Shown: positions 23,899 to 32,637, counted from the stretch's first letter. The stretch: DNA of 64,000 bases from Clostridium_AD sp050717635 (GCF_050717635.1 NZ_JBOITO010000003.1:62001-126000), one strand, 5' to 3'. Notes: generated by a model not told the origin, from the sequence alone. A program made the numbers and translations.

Positions 23899-25542
23899 TT
23901 AACTGTTAAATATATGGTCTATTACGCCTGCTATTAATTTTGGAGTCTGATTTACCACATCATTCTCTAAAACTCGTTCTGTAAATTTATGCAAATCCTT
24001 TCCGCTGGGCCCTATATTTATACTTGGAATGTTTAATAGTGATATTGTTTCAAAGGGGATATCGTACATAGTTCCCCAAAGAGGCATATTGGATTTTACA
24101 TGTGGTATTATATTTTGGCTTTCGGAAAGAGAGGTATAACTCATATCAGAAAGGCCCATAAAATAGTTTTTCTTACGGTAAATTTCATTACACAATTCAT
24201 CTGCAATTCTAATTATAACTTTGTCAATATCGGTTATACTTTTATCTAAATTCGAAAAATTATCAATAGATACATGAGGGTAATAAGGTGGAGAAAATGC
24301 AATTACTACAATTGGCGTTTTATCCTCAATATATTCCAATGTTTTACCAATTATGGCCAGATTGCTTTCGGGAAGACTAATTATATCATTTTTTATATCC
24401 ATTGCTAATTTATCAAGAGTTAAACGATAGTCTTCGAGAAATTCATCTCCAAAATTGGAAATAGCTTCTTTATATATTTGCGCAAAAATTTTAACATTTG
24501 TTTTCCAAGGGAGTTCCTGTTGAGATTCATTTTTCTTAGTTAGATAAATACTGTAGTTTCTATTCATTTGGCATAAGACACTTTCAAAAGCATCTTTAGA
24601 AAGCTCTAGTAATTGGTCTAATATTACCCTCGGTGTTCGCTTTAGTGTTAATATGCTAAAATATCCACCGCATGTTTCAGGTATAGATGCATCATAACGC
24701 TTTTTTTCATCTCTAAAAAAGCCCCAGGATGGTGGCGGCGACACTTCATCTGCTACAACATCTGAGAAATCCGTGTTAAGTTCTGTTACATTTACAATTT
24801 GAGATAATAAAGGGATTGGATTAAATCCCTTGAAAACATCACCAATATGCGCTTTTTTACCCCTTACATACACCACGGGCATTAATTTTCCAACGGATCC
24901 CGTATGAAAAAAACCTTCATTAGTCTCTGATTTTTGGTGAGGCTCTGAATCAATCAAAAGTGTATAATCTAAATCATAAATATCTTTGATAGTTTCCAAT
25001 AGTTTTGCGCAATTGCGCATTCCAAGGGATAAGGATTCCTCATCGGGAACCGATATGATTAAAATATTACCATTAAGAGTTTCTTGTTTTGAATACTGCT
25101 CAATAAGTGACATTTGAATTGCAATACCTGCTTTCATATCTGCAGCACCTCTTGCGAAAATCCATTCTCCACTATTTAAATCATCGTAAACTTCTTTTTC
25201 TAAATTAATATTTCTAAGCATTGTTTTAAGTAATTCAGGATCATAGGCATAATCTTTTAGAATATGATAATCATAAGAATCTACAGCGTCATGATGAGTA
25301 AGAAGAATTACAGTTTTTTTACCTTCTCCTTTAATAAGTCCCCACACTACAGAACGTTTTAATGAATCATCCACAAGGGGATAGTACCCCAAATTATTTG
25401 CATTGTGCTTAAAATAGTCTAATTTTTGTAACCAGTCATAAATATATTTTTCTATGTCTATTTCAAGCGATGTGCCTGTATCGCTCTGTATTGAAATTAA
25501 ATCAAACAGAATATCTTTAATTTTATCTTTAGATGCTAACAT
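23899..25542 (-). CDS. M20-family peptidase, RocB-like
   Basis: 547 residues, the length of RocB-type M20 proteins rather than short dipeptidases. Metal-site motifs are present: LLTHHDAVD (first His/Asp), ARGAADMKAGIAIQMSL (bridging Asp) and SVPDEESLSLGMR (Glu base and ligand). A late HKFTERV supplies the last His. RocB in Bacillus belongs to the arginine/ornithine utilisation regulon, but its substrate is not well defined. An AGGAGG site supports the start. It is monocistronic here. A RocR-like activator gene sits at the far right of the window but is 37 kb away. Confidence 0.78.
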   Translation of the reverse strand: MLASKDKIKDILFDLISIQSDTGTSLEIDIEKYIYDWLQKLDYFKHNANNLGYYPLVDDSLKRSVVWGLIKGEGKKTVILLTHHDAVDSYDYHILKDYAYDPELLKTMLRNINLEKEVYDDLNSGEWIFARGAADMKAGIAIQMSLIEQYSKQETLNGNILIISVPDEESLSLGMRNCAKLLETIKDIYDLDYTLLIDSEPHQKSETNEGFFHTGSVGKLMPVVYVRGKKAHIGDVFKGFNPIPLLSQIVNVTELNTDFSDVVADEVSPPPSWGFFRDEKKRYDASIPETCGGYFSILTLKRTPRVILDQLLELSKDAFESVLCQMNRNYSIYLTKKNESQQELPWKTNVKIFAQIYKEAISNFGDEFLEDYRLTLDKLAMDIKNDIISLPESNLAIIGKTLEYIEDKTPIVVIAFSPPYYPHVSIDNFSNLDKSITDIDKVIIRIADELCNEIYRKKNYFMGLSDMSYTSLSESQNIIPHVKSNMPLWGTMYDIPFETISLLNIPSINIGPSGKDLHKFTERVLENDVVNQTPKLIAGVIDHIFNS

Positions 25543-25776
25543 CTAATTCCTCCTGACATTTGGAAATGTATTAGGAATAATATCTAAAATATTATCACTA
25601 TATTAATATTATTGTATATCACGCAATAATATACTTACTTACATACATAATAACGTAAGCCAGGTATTTATAGCAACCTAAAAAGGATGAATTCTAATAA
25701 TTAGGAGTTTATTGTTATATTTAATGGATTAATATATTATTTATTTAAAGGTATTCTTTGATTTTTGTATATAAGA

Positions 25777-25805
25777 AAAGGATTTATCAATCTTTTGTGG
25801 AATAA
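25777..25805 (+). promoter_or_regulatory. Sigma-H promoter of spo0A
   Basis: AAAGGATTT (25777-25785), 11 bases, GTGGAATAA (25797-25805) fits the sigma-H consensus RNAGGAWWW-N11-12-RNNGAATWW at every defined position. It lies 45 bases before spo0A, which is the classic arrangement for sporulation-induced spo0A transcription. Confidence 0.8.
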
Positions 25806-25849
25806 AGTAAATATTGTGAGTTAAACCAAAATATAAAGGAGATTATAAA

Positions 25850-26662
25850 ATGGAACAACCCAAAATAAACATAATCATTGCTGATGACAACAAAAGATTT
25901 CGTGACATGCTTAACGATTATATAACAAGTCAAGATGATATGGTTGTTGTTGGTATCGCAGAGGATGGAGCAGATGCACTAAAACTGATTCAAGAAAAAA
26001 AACCTGATTTGGTGATACTTGATATGATTATGCCACAACTTGATGGTTTGGAAGTTTTAAATAGATTAAATAAAATGGGTTTAGATCCAGCACCTCGTAT
26101 AATTATTTTATCGGCAGTTGGTAATGACAAAATAAGCCAAAGAGCAATCTCACTAGGGGCAGATTATTATGTTTTAAAACCTTTTGATATGAAAGTGTTT
26201 GTTAATAGGATTAGACAGATGGTAAATAAAACTATATATAATGATGATGTAAAAAAAATACTTAATTATCACAATAATGCTGAAAGTGAAACAAATAAAG
26301 AGGGGCCGGAGCAAATGATAGTTCAAATAACTAACATTATTCATGAAATTGGAATACCGGCTCATATAAAAGGCTATATGTATTTAAGGGAAGCAATAAA
26401 TATGGTGGTGAATGATATTAACCTTTTATCATCTGTTACAAAAGAATTGTATCCTTCAATAGGTAAACAATTTAATACCACTTCTAGTAGGGTAGAAAGG
26501 GCAATGAGACATGCAATAGATGTTGCATGGAGTAGGGGACAGATAGATACTATTAATAAAATTTTTGGTTACACTATTCGTAATGAAAAAGGAAGGCCGA
26601 CTAATTCAGAATTTATTGCTATGGTCGCCGATAAGTTAAGGTTAAAAAATAAAATTAGCTAG
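25850..26662 (+). CDS. spo0A: Sporulation master regulator Spo0A
   Basis: 270 residues. Receiver domain 1-125 has acidic pocket IADDN, phospho-acceptor Asp58 in VILDMIMP and Lys in YVLKPFD. A variable hinge (about 130-150) follows. The DNA-binding domain (about 155-270) has ITNIIHEIGIPAHIKGYMYLR, the recognition helix TTSSRVERAMRHAIDVAWSRG and the invariant tail RPTNSEFIAMVADKLRLKN. This is full-length, canonical Spo0A. Unlike the usual clostridial arrangement it is not next to spoIVB; a RocB-like gene diverges upstream and sigG follows. Preceded by AAAGGAG and a sigma-H promoter. Confidence 0.95.
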   Translation: MEQPKINIIIADDNKRFRDMLNDYITSQDDMVVVGIAEDGADALKLIQEKKPDLVILDMIMPQLDGLEVLNRLNKMGLDPAPRIIILSAVGNDKISQRAISLGADYYVLKPFDMKVFVNRIRQMVNKTIYNDDVKKILNYHNNAESETNKEGPEQMIVQITNIIHEIGIPAHIKGYMYLREAINMVVNDINLLSSVTKELYPSIGKQFNTTSSRVERAMRHAIDVAWSRGQIDTINKIFGYTIRNEKGRPTNSEFIAMVADKLRLKNKIS

Positions 26663-26683
26663 TCAACTTCTTAAGTTTCAATA

Positions 26684-26721
26684 AATAATGAGGCTCTGCA
26701 TTTTTGCAGAGCTTCATTATT
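26684..26721 (+). terminator. Terminator of spo0A
   Basis: A 17-base arm AATAATGAGGCTCTGCA pairs with TGCAGAGCTTCATTATT (one G-U) over a short T loop. T-rich sequence follows. It separates spo0A from sigG transcriptionally. Confidence 0.88.
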
Positions 26722-26774
26722 TTAATTTTATATTCTAAGATTAAAATATTAATAATGTTGTAAGGTTGTCTTTA

Positions 26775-26804
26775 GTATAAAAACTAAATTATAAGGACAT
26801 AATT
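26775..26804 (+). promoter_or_regulatory. Sigma-G/sigma-F type promoter of sigG
   Basis: GTATA (26775-26779), exactly 18 bases, CATAATT (26798-26804). It agrees with the forespore consensus GHATR-N18-CATNHTA except for the last base. Location 35 bases before sigG suits forespore expression with autoregulation. Confidence 0.65.
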
Positions 26805-26838
26805 TAAATGCAATTACTCTGAAGGGAATGATGACCTT

Positions 26839-27612
26839 ATGATGTTCAATAAAGTAGAAATATGTGGAGTAAATACTTCAAAATTGCCTGTATTAAAAGA
26901 AAAAGAAAAGAAAGAGTTACTATTTAGGATACAAAATGGCGAGTATGAGTGTAGAGAAAAATTTATTGAAGGAAATTTAAGGTTGGTTTTAAGTGTTATA
27001 AAACGCTTTAATAACCGAGGAGAAAACGTGGATGATTTATTTCAAGTAGGTTGTATTGGTCTCATGAAATCTATTGACAACTTTGATTTAAGTCTAAATC
27101 TTAGGTTTTCAACATATGCAGTTCCTATGATTATTGGTGAAATAAGAAGATACTTAAGAGATAATAACTCTATAAGAGTTAGTAGATCATTAAGGGATAC
27201 TGCATATAAAGCATTACAAGTTAGAGACAGATTGGTAAATCAAGACAATAAAGAGCCGACTGTAGCTCAAATAGCAAAAGAGCTAGAAATCCCTCGAGAA
27301 GACGTGGTATTTGCTTTAGCGGCTATCCAAGATCCTGTATCTTTATTTCAACCTATTTACCATGATGGTGGAGATGAAATTTACGTAATGGATCAAATAA
27401 GCGACACTAAGAACTTAGATGATAGTTGGCTTGAAAACATATCAATTAAAGAGGGGATGAAAAAACTTAACGACAGAGAAAAGTTAATCTTAAATTTAAG
27501 GTTCTTTAATGGAAGAACACAAATGGAGGTAGCGGATGAAATAGGTATATCCCAAGCACAGGTATCTAGAGTTGAAAAAAATGCATTAAAGCATATGAAA
27601 AAATATGTATAG
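26839..27612 (+). CDS. sigG: Forespore sigma factor SigG
   Basis: 257 residues with the SigG-specific N-terminus NKVEICGVNTSKLPVL. Region 2 follows (REKFIEGNLRLVLSVIKRF, DDLFQVGCIGLMKSIDNFDLSLNLRFSTYAVPMI with IGEIRRYLRD), then region 3 (KEPTVAQIAKELEIP). The region 4 HTH reads RTQMEVADEIGISQAQVSRVEK. It drives late forespore genes. It usually follows spoIIGA-sigE; here it stands alone behind spo0A with its own forespore-type promoter and terminator. The ribosome site GAAGGGA is rather distant from ATG 26839, which may reflect low or regulated translation. Confidence 0.93.
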   Translation: MMFNKVEICGVNTSKLPVLKEKEKKELLFRIQNGEYECREKFIEGNLRLVLSVIKRFNNRGENVDDLFQVGCIGLMKSIDNFDLSLNLRFSTYAVPMIIGEIRRYLRDNNSIRVSRSLRDTAYKALQVRDRLVNQDNKEPTVAQIAKELEIPREDVVFALAAIQDPVSLFQPIYHDGGDEIYVMDQISDTKNLDDSWLENISIKEGMKKLNDREKLILNLRFFNGRTQMEVADEIGISQAQVSRVEKNALKHMKKYV

Positions 27613-27635
27613 GGTCCCTTAATGGGACCCTTTTT
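27611..27635 (+). terminator. Terminator of sigG
   Basis: AGGGTCCC-TTAAT-GGGACCCT stem directly on the stop codon, followed by a run of Ts. Confidence 0.9.
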
Positions 27636-27643
27636 GACTTAAA

Positions 27644-28999
27644 TTAATTTTTAAAGCTATGTATAGGTGCTGGAATTCTTCCACCTCTATTAATAAAGTC
27701 TACACTGGAGAAAGTACTTACCTTCATAACAGGTGCATGTCCAAGTAACCCTCCAAAATGAACGGTGTCTCCAACTTTTTTGCCTGGTGCAGGTATAAGT
27801 CTAGTTGCAGTAGTTTTATTGTTTATCATGCCAATTGCACATTCATCAGCCATAATTGCTGAAATTGTTTCTGCAGGTGTGTCACCAGGAATAGCAATCA
27901 TATCTAAGCCTACTGAACATACGCAAGTCATGGCCTCAAGTTTCTCAATGTTTAAAGCTCCTTTTTCTACGGCTTCTATCATTCCTTCATCTTCGCTGAC
28001 GGGTATAAATGCACCACATAATCCTCCTACATAACCAGAAGCCATTATACCACCTTTTTTAACAGCATCATTTAACATTGCTAATGCACAAGTTGTTCCA
28101 TGAGTACCACATACTTCAAGTCCTATTTCTTCAAGGATTCTAGCAACGCTATCCCCTATAGCGGGTGTTGGTGCCAGAGATAAATCTACTATGCCAAAAG
28201 GTACATTTAAACGCTTAGCAGCTTCCATACCAACTAATTGACCCATTCTTGTTATCTTAAAAGTTGTTTTCTTTATTTCTTCAGCTACTACTCCAAAATC
28301 TGCACCCTTTACTTTTTCTAATGCTGTTTTGATGGTTCCTGGGCCACTTATGCCTACATTTAAAGTGCATTCAGGTTCCCCAATTCCATGGAAAGCTCCT
28401 GCCATAAATGGGTTATCCTCTACGGCATTGGTAAATACCACAATTTTTGCGCAACCAAGACCGTCTCTGTCTGCAGTTAATCTAGCAGTTTCCTTAATGA
28501 TTTGACCCATTTCGCGAACTCCATCCATATTGATTCCAACTTTGGAATTTCCAACATTTACAGATGAACATACTCTTTCAGTGACTCTCATAGCCTCAGG
28601 TATAGAGGATATTAGTCTATGATCTCCAGTAGTATATCCTTTATGAATTAAGGCAGTAAACCCACCAATAAAGTTTACGCCTAGTTCCTTTGCGACTTTA
28701 TCTAGCATTACGGCATATTCTACATAGTTTTCGTCATTTGATGCCCCGGCAATTAAAGAAATTGGAGTCACTGCAATTCTTTTGTTAATTATAGGCACAC
28801 CGTATTCTAGTTCTAAATCTTCGCCTACTTTAACTAGATTCCCAGCGGTTTTCATAATCTTATCATAGATTTTTTGTCTGGCCCTTTTACCATCGGAATC
28901 AATACAATCAAGTAGTGATATTCCCATAGTAATCGTTCTAATATCTAACTTCTCATCATCTAACATTTTTACTGTTTCCATTATTTGATTAATATTCAT
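27644..28999 (-). CDS. UPF0210 (PFL-family, DUF711) protein
   Basis: 451 residues with the family's glycine-rich segments: MGISLLDCIDSDGKRARQKIYDKI, SLIAGASNDENYVEYA, GGFTALIHKGYTTGD, FHGIGEPECTLNVGISGPGTIK, FGIVDLSLAPTPAIGDSVARILEEIGLE and GTTCALAMLNDAVKKGG. A distant relation to pyruvate formate-lyase folds has been noted for the family, but the biochemical role is unknown. It lies 11 bases after an ACT-domain gene, and the pair is conserved across Firmicutes. Here the pair is read from a tandem glycine riboswitch, which points to glycine or one-carbon metabolism. Confidence 0.88.
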   Translation of the reverse strand: MNINQIMETVKMLDDEKLDIRTITMGISLLDCIDSDGKRARQKIYDKIMKTAGNLVKVGEDLELEYGVPIINKRIAVTPISLIAGASNDENYVEYAVMLDKVAKELGVNFIGGFTALIHKGYTTGDHRLISSIPEAMRVTERVCSSVNVGNSKVGINMDGVREMGQIIKETARLTADRDGLGCAKIVVFTNAVEDNPFMAGAFHGIGEPECTLNVGISGPGTIKTALEKVKGADFGVVAEEIKKTTFKITRMGQLVGMEAAKRLNVPFGIVDLSLAPTPAIGDSVARILEEIGLEVCGTHGTTCALAMLNDAVKKGGIMASGYVGGLCGAFIPVSEDEGMIEAVEKGALNIEKLEAMTCVCSVGLDMIAIPGDTPAETISAIMADECAIGMINNKTTATRLIPAPGKKVGDTVHFGGLLGHAPVMKVSTFSSVDFINRGGRIPAPIHSFKN

Positions 29000-29010
29000 G
29001 TTTTACCCCC

Positions 29011-29280
29011 TTATACAAGATGCATTGAATTAAATACACTCTCGTGTTGCATTTTTATTGAAACCTTTAAAGTCTTACCTGTTTTCTCTAAAATTTCGTT
29101 TAGTTCTTTTAAAGAAAGATTAATTTCAGTTAAATCTACAAGCATTACCATTGTGAAAAAATCATCCATAATAGTTTGATTAATATCCAAGATATTAGCA
29201 TTTTTTTCGAATAATAGTGTACTTACATTTGCAATAATACCTACTTTGTCTTTTCCTATTACAGTTAATATAGCCTTCAT
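29011..29280 (-). CDS. ACT domain protein (UPF0237 family)
   Basis: 89 residues, a single ACT domain: MKAILTVIGKDKVGIIANVSTLLFEKNANILDINQTIMDDFFTMVMLVD (split as strand-helix-strand), then a second half ending LKVSIKMQHESVF. ACT domains bind small molecules, mostly amino acids. The partner UPF0210 gene follows, and a glycine riboswitch lies upstream, so glycine or serine is the best guess for the ligand. GGAGG lies 8 bases before the start. Confidence 0.9.
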   Translation of the reverse strand: MKAILTVIGKDKVGIIANVSTLLFEKNANILDINQTIMDDFFTMVMLVDLTEINLSLKELNEILEKTGKTLKVSIKMQHESVFNSMHLV

Positions 29281-29308
29281 TTTTTTAGCCTCCTATATTT
29301 TTAAACAC

Positions 29309-29357
29309 AAAAAAAATCGAATAGAATAATACCCGACCCTTGAAATCAATATTATTC
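29309..29357 (-). terminator. Expression-platform terminator of the glycine riboswitch
   Basis: On the minus strand, GAATAATA pairs with TATTATTC across an 18-base loop and is followed, after CTATTCGA-type sequence, by eight Ts, about 29 bases before the ACT gene. Control is probably by transcription termination, relieved by glycine. Confidence 0.65.
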
Positions 29358-29545
29358 CCCTGTCCTTTTACCTGAGAGTTTCATTAGTTTTCACTAATTT
29401 AATTAGTGAAAACTAACTTTCTCCTTCGGTGCTCTATTAGAGTCTCTCCAAGGGCTCGTCCTGTAACAGTCATCTCCATGCGGTACCTGAAAGTTTTACT
29501 TCTTCGGTGTATATATAATCTATACTCTCCTGCTACAATCATCCG
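29357..29545 (-). promoter_or_regulatory. Tandem glycine riboswitch
   Basis: Minus-strand reading shows two glycine aptamers in series. The first (about 29478-29540) has GGAGAG, CACCGAAGAAGTAAAA and CTTTCAGGTA. The second (about 29357-29460) has GGACGAGCCCTTGGAGAG, GAGCACCGAAGGAGAAAG and AACTCTCAGGTAAAAGGACAG. The paired GGAGAG / CACCGAAG / TCAGGTA cores and short linker are diagnostic. The second aptamer has an enlarged hairpin with arms TTAGTTTTCACTAATT / AATTAGTGAAAACTAA. It controls the ACT and UPF0210 genes. Confidence 0.93.
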
Positions 29546-29573
29546 AACTATTTAATTTTAAATTAATATTTTT

Positions 29574-29602
29574 ATTTTACCAGTTATATTGAATAATTAC
29601 AA
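29574..29602 (-). promoter_or_regulatory. Promoter of the glycine riboswitch transcript
   Basis: On the minus strand, TTGTAA (29597-29602), 17 bases, TAAAAT (29574-29579), about 30 bases before the first aptamer. Confidence 0.6.
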
Positions 29603-29646
29603 TAAAAAGCTGTATTATTACCAAAATATGAAAAAAAGTGTTATGA

Positions 29647-29652
29647 TATAAT
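29647..29652 (+). promoter_or_regulatory. Extended -10 promoter of the GH13 gene
   Basis: TGA-TATAAT (TG at 29644-29645) forms an extended -10 element 45 bases before the start; no -35 box is evident. Confidence 0.45.
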
Positions 29653-29696
29653 AGGTAAATGTAAATAAAAAAATAATAAATAGATTGAGGTGTTTT

Positions 29697-30989
29697 ATGG
29701 CTATTAATACAGATGTGTCTTTAAGAAACAAGGTAATGTACTCCGTTTTTGTTAGAAATCATGGAATTAATGGAACCTTTATAGATGTTGAACAGGATTT
29801 AGAAAGAATAAAGAGTTTGGGTACAGATATTATATGGTTTTTGCCTATTCATCCTATTGGACTTGTAAATAAAAAAGGTAAACTTGGATGTCCTTATGCA
29901 ATAAAAAATTATAGGAATATAAACCCCGAGTATGGCACTTTAGAAGACTTTAAGAGGTTAGTAAGTAAGATACATTCACTGGGAATGCAATGTATGATTG
30001 ATGTAGTGTACAATCATACATCGCCAGATTCTTGGCTAGTGGAAAATCATAAGGAGTTCTTTTATAAAAAGCCAGACGGAAAAATGGGAAACAAAGTCGG
30101 AGATTGGACTGATGTAGTAGATCTTGATTATAACAATATGGAACTTTGGGATTATCAAATTGAAACTCTTAAATATTGGTCTACACTTGGAGTTGACGGT
30201 TTTAGATGTGATGTGGCACCGCTTGTGCCTTTAGAGTTTTGGTTAAAGGCAAGGAGTGAAGTAGCGAAAATCAATGAAAATACCCTGTGGTTAGCAGAGA
30301 GCGTTCATCCAAGCTTTCTTCTTACTATGAGAGAAAATGGTTTTGTTGGTTTATCTGATAGTGAAATATATCAGGCTTTTGATATGTGCTATGACTATGA
30401 CGTAAATGTGGAATACTTAGGATATATTAGTGGAGAGAGCTCATTAAAAGAATATATAGATAAAGTTGCTTTCCAAGAGGCGATGTATCCAAATAACTAT
30501 GTTAAGCTTAGGTTTCTAGAAAATCATGATCAGCCTAGAGTCAAAGGAATTATTCCTGATGAAGAATGCCTAAAAATTTGGACGAGCTTTTCATATTTTC
30601 AAAAGGGATGTACTCTGTTATATGCAGGGCAGGAAGCACAAGAAGTAAACACGCCAAGTCTTTTTGATACTGATAAAATAAACTGGAATGGAATAAATGA
30701 AGATTTTATTAATTTATTAAAAAATCTAGGAGAACTAAAGAAGAATGAAATTATGTCTAAGAGTTTTTATGAAATTCATGTGGATAAGGATAAAGATGTT
30801 ATTTTGGCCTCCTACACACTTGAAAATAAAAAGCTTATTGGAGTTTTTAATGTAGGAAAGGAACAGGGAGAGATAAGTGTAAATATAGTAGATGGTGAAT
30901 ACATAAATCTTTTGGATGGAACAATTATTACAATTAAAATGAGTAAATTAACACTCCAAAATAAATCTATAATTTTTGAAACTTTATAA
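29697..30989 (+). CDS. Glycoside hydrolase family 13 (alpha-amylase superfamily) enzyme
   Basis: 430 residues, no signal peptide, so cytosolic. The four GH13 regions are present: DVVYNH (region I), GVDGFRCDVAPL (nucleophile Asp near 171), LWLAESVH (acid/base Glu near 201) and FLENHDQPR (third Asp near 278). The N-terminus (VMYSVFVRNHG...LGTDIIWFLPIHPIG) is typical of intracellular GH13 enzymes without a separate N domain. Probably cleaves or transfers short alpha-glucans; the exact specificity cannot be read. ATG 29697 follows GAGGTG; a TTG at 29685 is in frame but unlikely. Monocistronic with its own terminator. Confidence 0.88.
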   Translation: MAINTDVSLRNKVMYSVFVRNHGINGTFIDVEQDLERIKSLGTDIIWFLPIHPIGLVNKKGKLGCPYAIKNYRNINPEYGTLEDFKRLVSKIHSLGMQCMIDVVYNHTSPDSWLVENHKEFFYKKPDGKMGNKVGDWTDVVDLDYNNMELWDYQIETLKYWSTLGVDGFRCDVAPLVPLEFWLKARSEVAKINENTLWLAESVHPSFLLTMRENGFVGLSDSEIYQAFDMCYDYDVNVEYLGYISGESSLKEYIDKVAFQEAMYPNNYVKLRFLENHDQPRVKGIIPDEECLKIWTSFSYFQKGCTLLYAGQEAQEVNTPSLFDTDKINWNGINEDFINLLKNLGELKKNEIMSKSFYEIHVDKDKDVILASYTLENKKLIGVFNVGKEQGEISVNIVDGEYINLLDGTIITIKMSKLTLQNKSIIFETL

Positions 30990-30995
30990 GGAGAG

Positions 30996-31026
30996 ATCAC
31001 TGGCATAACTGCTGGTGATTTTTTTA
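30996..31026 (+). terminator. Terminator of the GH13 gene
   Basis: ATCAC...GTGAT stem with inner GC-containing pairs, followed by seven Ts. Confidence 0.7.
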
Positions 31027-31167
31027 TTGATAATTTTAAAGTGCTTATTAAATTAAAGCTAAATTTTAAAAGAAATTAATTAAATTTATTTAACTTTAAT
31101 TAAGAGGAATTTTGAGATTATTGTAGAATATGTATTATTAATTTACAAATAATGGGAGTGATTAATA

Positions 31168-31710
31168 ATGTTATATGATGTAACAAAAATAGCTAAAAAA
31201 TTAAATACAAGTAAAGTAACGGTTTATGCAAAACTAAAATTAGAAGAAATTAAACCTTTGATAATTAGAAAAAATGGAAAAGCCTACGTGGATGATGATG
31301 GACTAGAAAGTATAAAACAGAGCCTTAAATATAACCAGAACAATACAGCAGAGGAAGAAACCGCAGCTACTGTACAAATAGAACTATTAAAAGACGATAT
31401 GATTGAAACGTTAAAAGCAAATATTGATTACTTAATTTCCCAGTTGAATGTAAAAGATGAGCAGCTTTTGTCTAAAGATGGCCAAATTAAGGGCATTAAT
31501 CAGTTGTTTGAAAATACACAAATTTTATTTAAACAAGAACAAGAGAAAAGTACAACCTTTTTAGCTTTGCCGGAAGTAATAAAAGAGCATGATATAGAAC
31601 TTGTAGAGACACTAACGGCCACCTTAAAAAAACAGAAGGAGATTTTTCTGAAAGAGGAACAGAGTCAAAAAAAAGGTTTCTTTAACAGTCTTTTTAATAG
31701 TAAAAAATAA
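31168..31710 (+). CDS. HTH protein with coiled coil, DUF536-like
   Basis: 180 residues. The N-terminal helix-turn-helix (about 3-50: DVTKIAKKLNTSKVTVYAKLK) resembles MerR/plasmid partition type domains. A long coiled coil with the recognisable DUF536-like heptads (ANIDYLISQLNVKDEQLLSKDGQIKGINQLFEN) follows, and a basic C-terminal tail (KKGFFNSLFNSKK) ends it. Proteins of this layout are frequent on Gram-positive plasmids and near replication genes, though chromosomal orphans exist. No replication or partition gene is adjacent here. Role inferred as DNA binding. Flanked by terminators, so monocistronic. Confidence 0.65.
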   Translation: MLYDVTKIAKKLNTSKVTVYAKLKLEEIKPLIIRKNGKAYVDDDGLESIKQSLKYNQNNTAEEETAATVQIELLKDDMIETLKANIDYLISQLNVKDEQLLSKDGQIKGINQLFENTQILFKQEQEKSTTFLALPEVIKEHDIELVETLTATLKKQKEIFLKEEQSQKKGFFNSLFNSKK

Positions 31711-31730
31711 TTCGCAATGACTATGAGAGG

Positions 31731-31765
31731 AACTACCGGAAATGAATCTTATTTCGGTAGTTTTT
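31731..31765 (+). terminator. Terminator of the DUF536-like gene
   Basis: ACTACCG ... CGGTAGT stem extended by AAT/ATT, followed by TTTTT. Confidence 0.8.
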
Positions 31766-31879
31766 CATTCAAAGAATAATATTTATATTTATATAAATAT
31801 ACCATTATATTAAATAATGTGTATAATAGTATTATACAGAAAAAGTAATCTGTTTGTGCATAGAAAAGAGGTAAGGGTT

Positions 31880-32551
31880 ATGGATACTATTGTTGTAGAA
31901 AATATAAGGCAAAACGATATAGTAAAGTTTATAAATAGTAATAAATCGTTGGTTGATGGACAAATTATAAAAGTATCTAATGATTGTTTGGGTATTAAAA
32001 TAGATATAAGGCAAAATACATATATAGAGTTAGTTCAAAATCAGTTAATTGAATTGATTTTAGTTTACGAAAATGAAGCGTTGCGTTGTAGTTCAGTTGT
32101 CCTTGGTAGTAAAAAGATTATTAATGGACAAGTTATAATAATTAGTTTACCTCAACTAATATTGAGGATTCAAAGAAGAGAATTCGAAAGATTGCCTATT
32201 ATTATGGATATAGAATATTCACTACTGCCGGAAGGGGATATTAACTACAAAAGTTTAAGTAGCGTTGAACGAAGATATTTTAAAAGTTTCAAAAAAACAT
32301 ATACCATAGATATTAGTGCTGGAGGCGTAAATATTGTTGTTCCAAAAAATGAAATAGATAGTAAATTTGCGTTAGTTACTTTATTACTAAGAAATGAAAA
32401 AATTATAACTTTATGTAGTAAAATACGGTTAGATTCTATGGACGATTATAATTATAATAAGGTCGTTTTTAAATATGAGGATATAAAAAAACAGGATAGA
32501 CAGTTGATTTTAGATTTTGTTTCAGCAAAATCTAAGAAAAATAAATCTTAA
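31880..32551 (+). CDS. PilZ-domain protein, YcgR-like, c-di-GMP receptor
   Basis: About 223 residues. An N-terminal flagellar-brake-like barrel (about 1-95) precedes a PilZ domain with the two c-di-GMP motifs: RRxxxR as QRREFERLP (about 97-105) and (D/N)xSxxG as DISAGG (about 143-148). Family knowledge links such proteins to c-di-GMP control of motility or surface synthesis. A GGDEF protein is encoded 7 kb away, but no flagellar genes are in the window. Start ATG 31880 follows AGAGGTAAGGG; in-frame upstream sequence has no ribosome site. Confidence 0.85.
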   Translation: MDTIVVENIRQNDIVKFINSNKSLVDGQIIKVSNDCLGIKIDIRQNTYIELVQNQLIELILVYENEALRCSSVVLGSKKIINGQVIIISLPQLILRIQRREFERLPIIMDIEYSLLPEGDINYKSLSSVERRYFKSFKKTYTIDISAGGVNIVVPKNEIDSKFALVTLLLRNEKIITLCSKIRLDSMDDYNYNKVVFKYEDIKKQDRQLILDFVSAKSKKNKS

Positions 32552-32560
32552 ATATTGAAA

Positions 32561-32637
32561 AATAAAGAGCACACTAGGTTCAGGAAGGACGTTATTTTCA
32601 GTCATCGTCTACCACAACTAGTGTGCTCCTTATTTTA
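32561..32637 (+). terminator. Branched hairpin terminator after the PilZ gene
   Basis: AATAA-GAGCACACTAG pairs with CTAGTGTGCTC-TTATT around an inner GACG/CGTC hairpin and ends in TTTT. The large apical part is unusual for a simple terminator. Confidence 0.7.
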
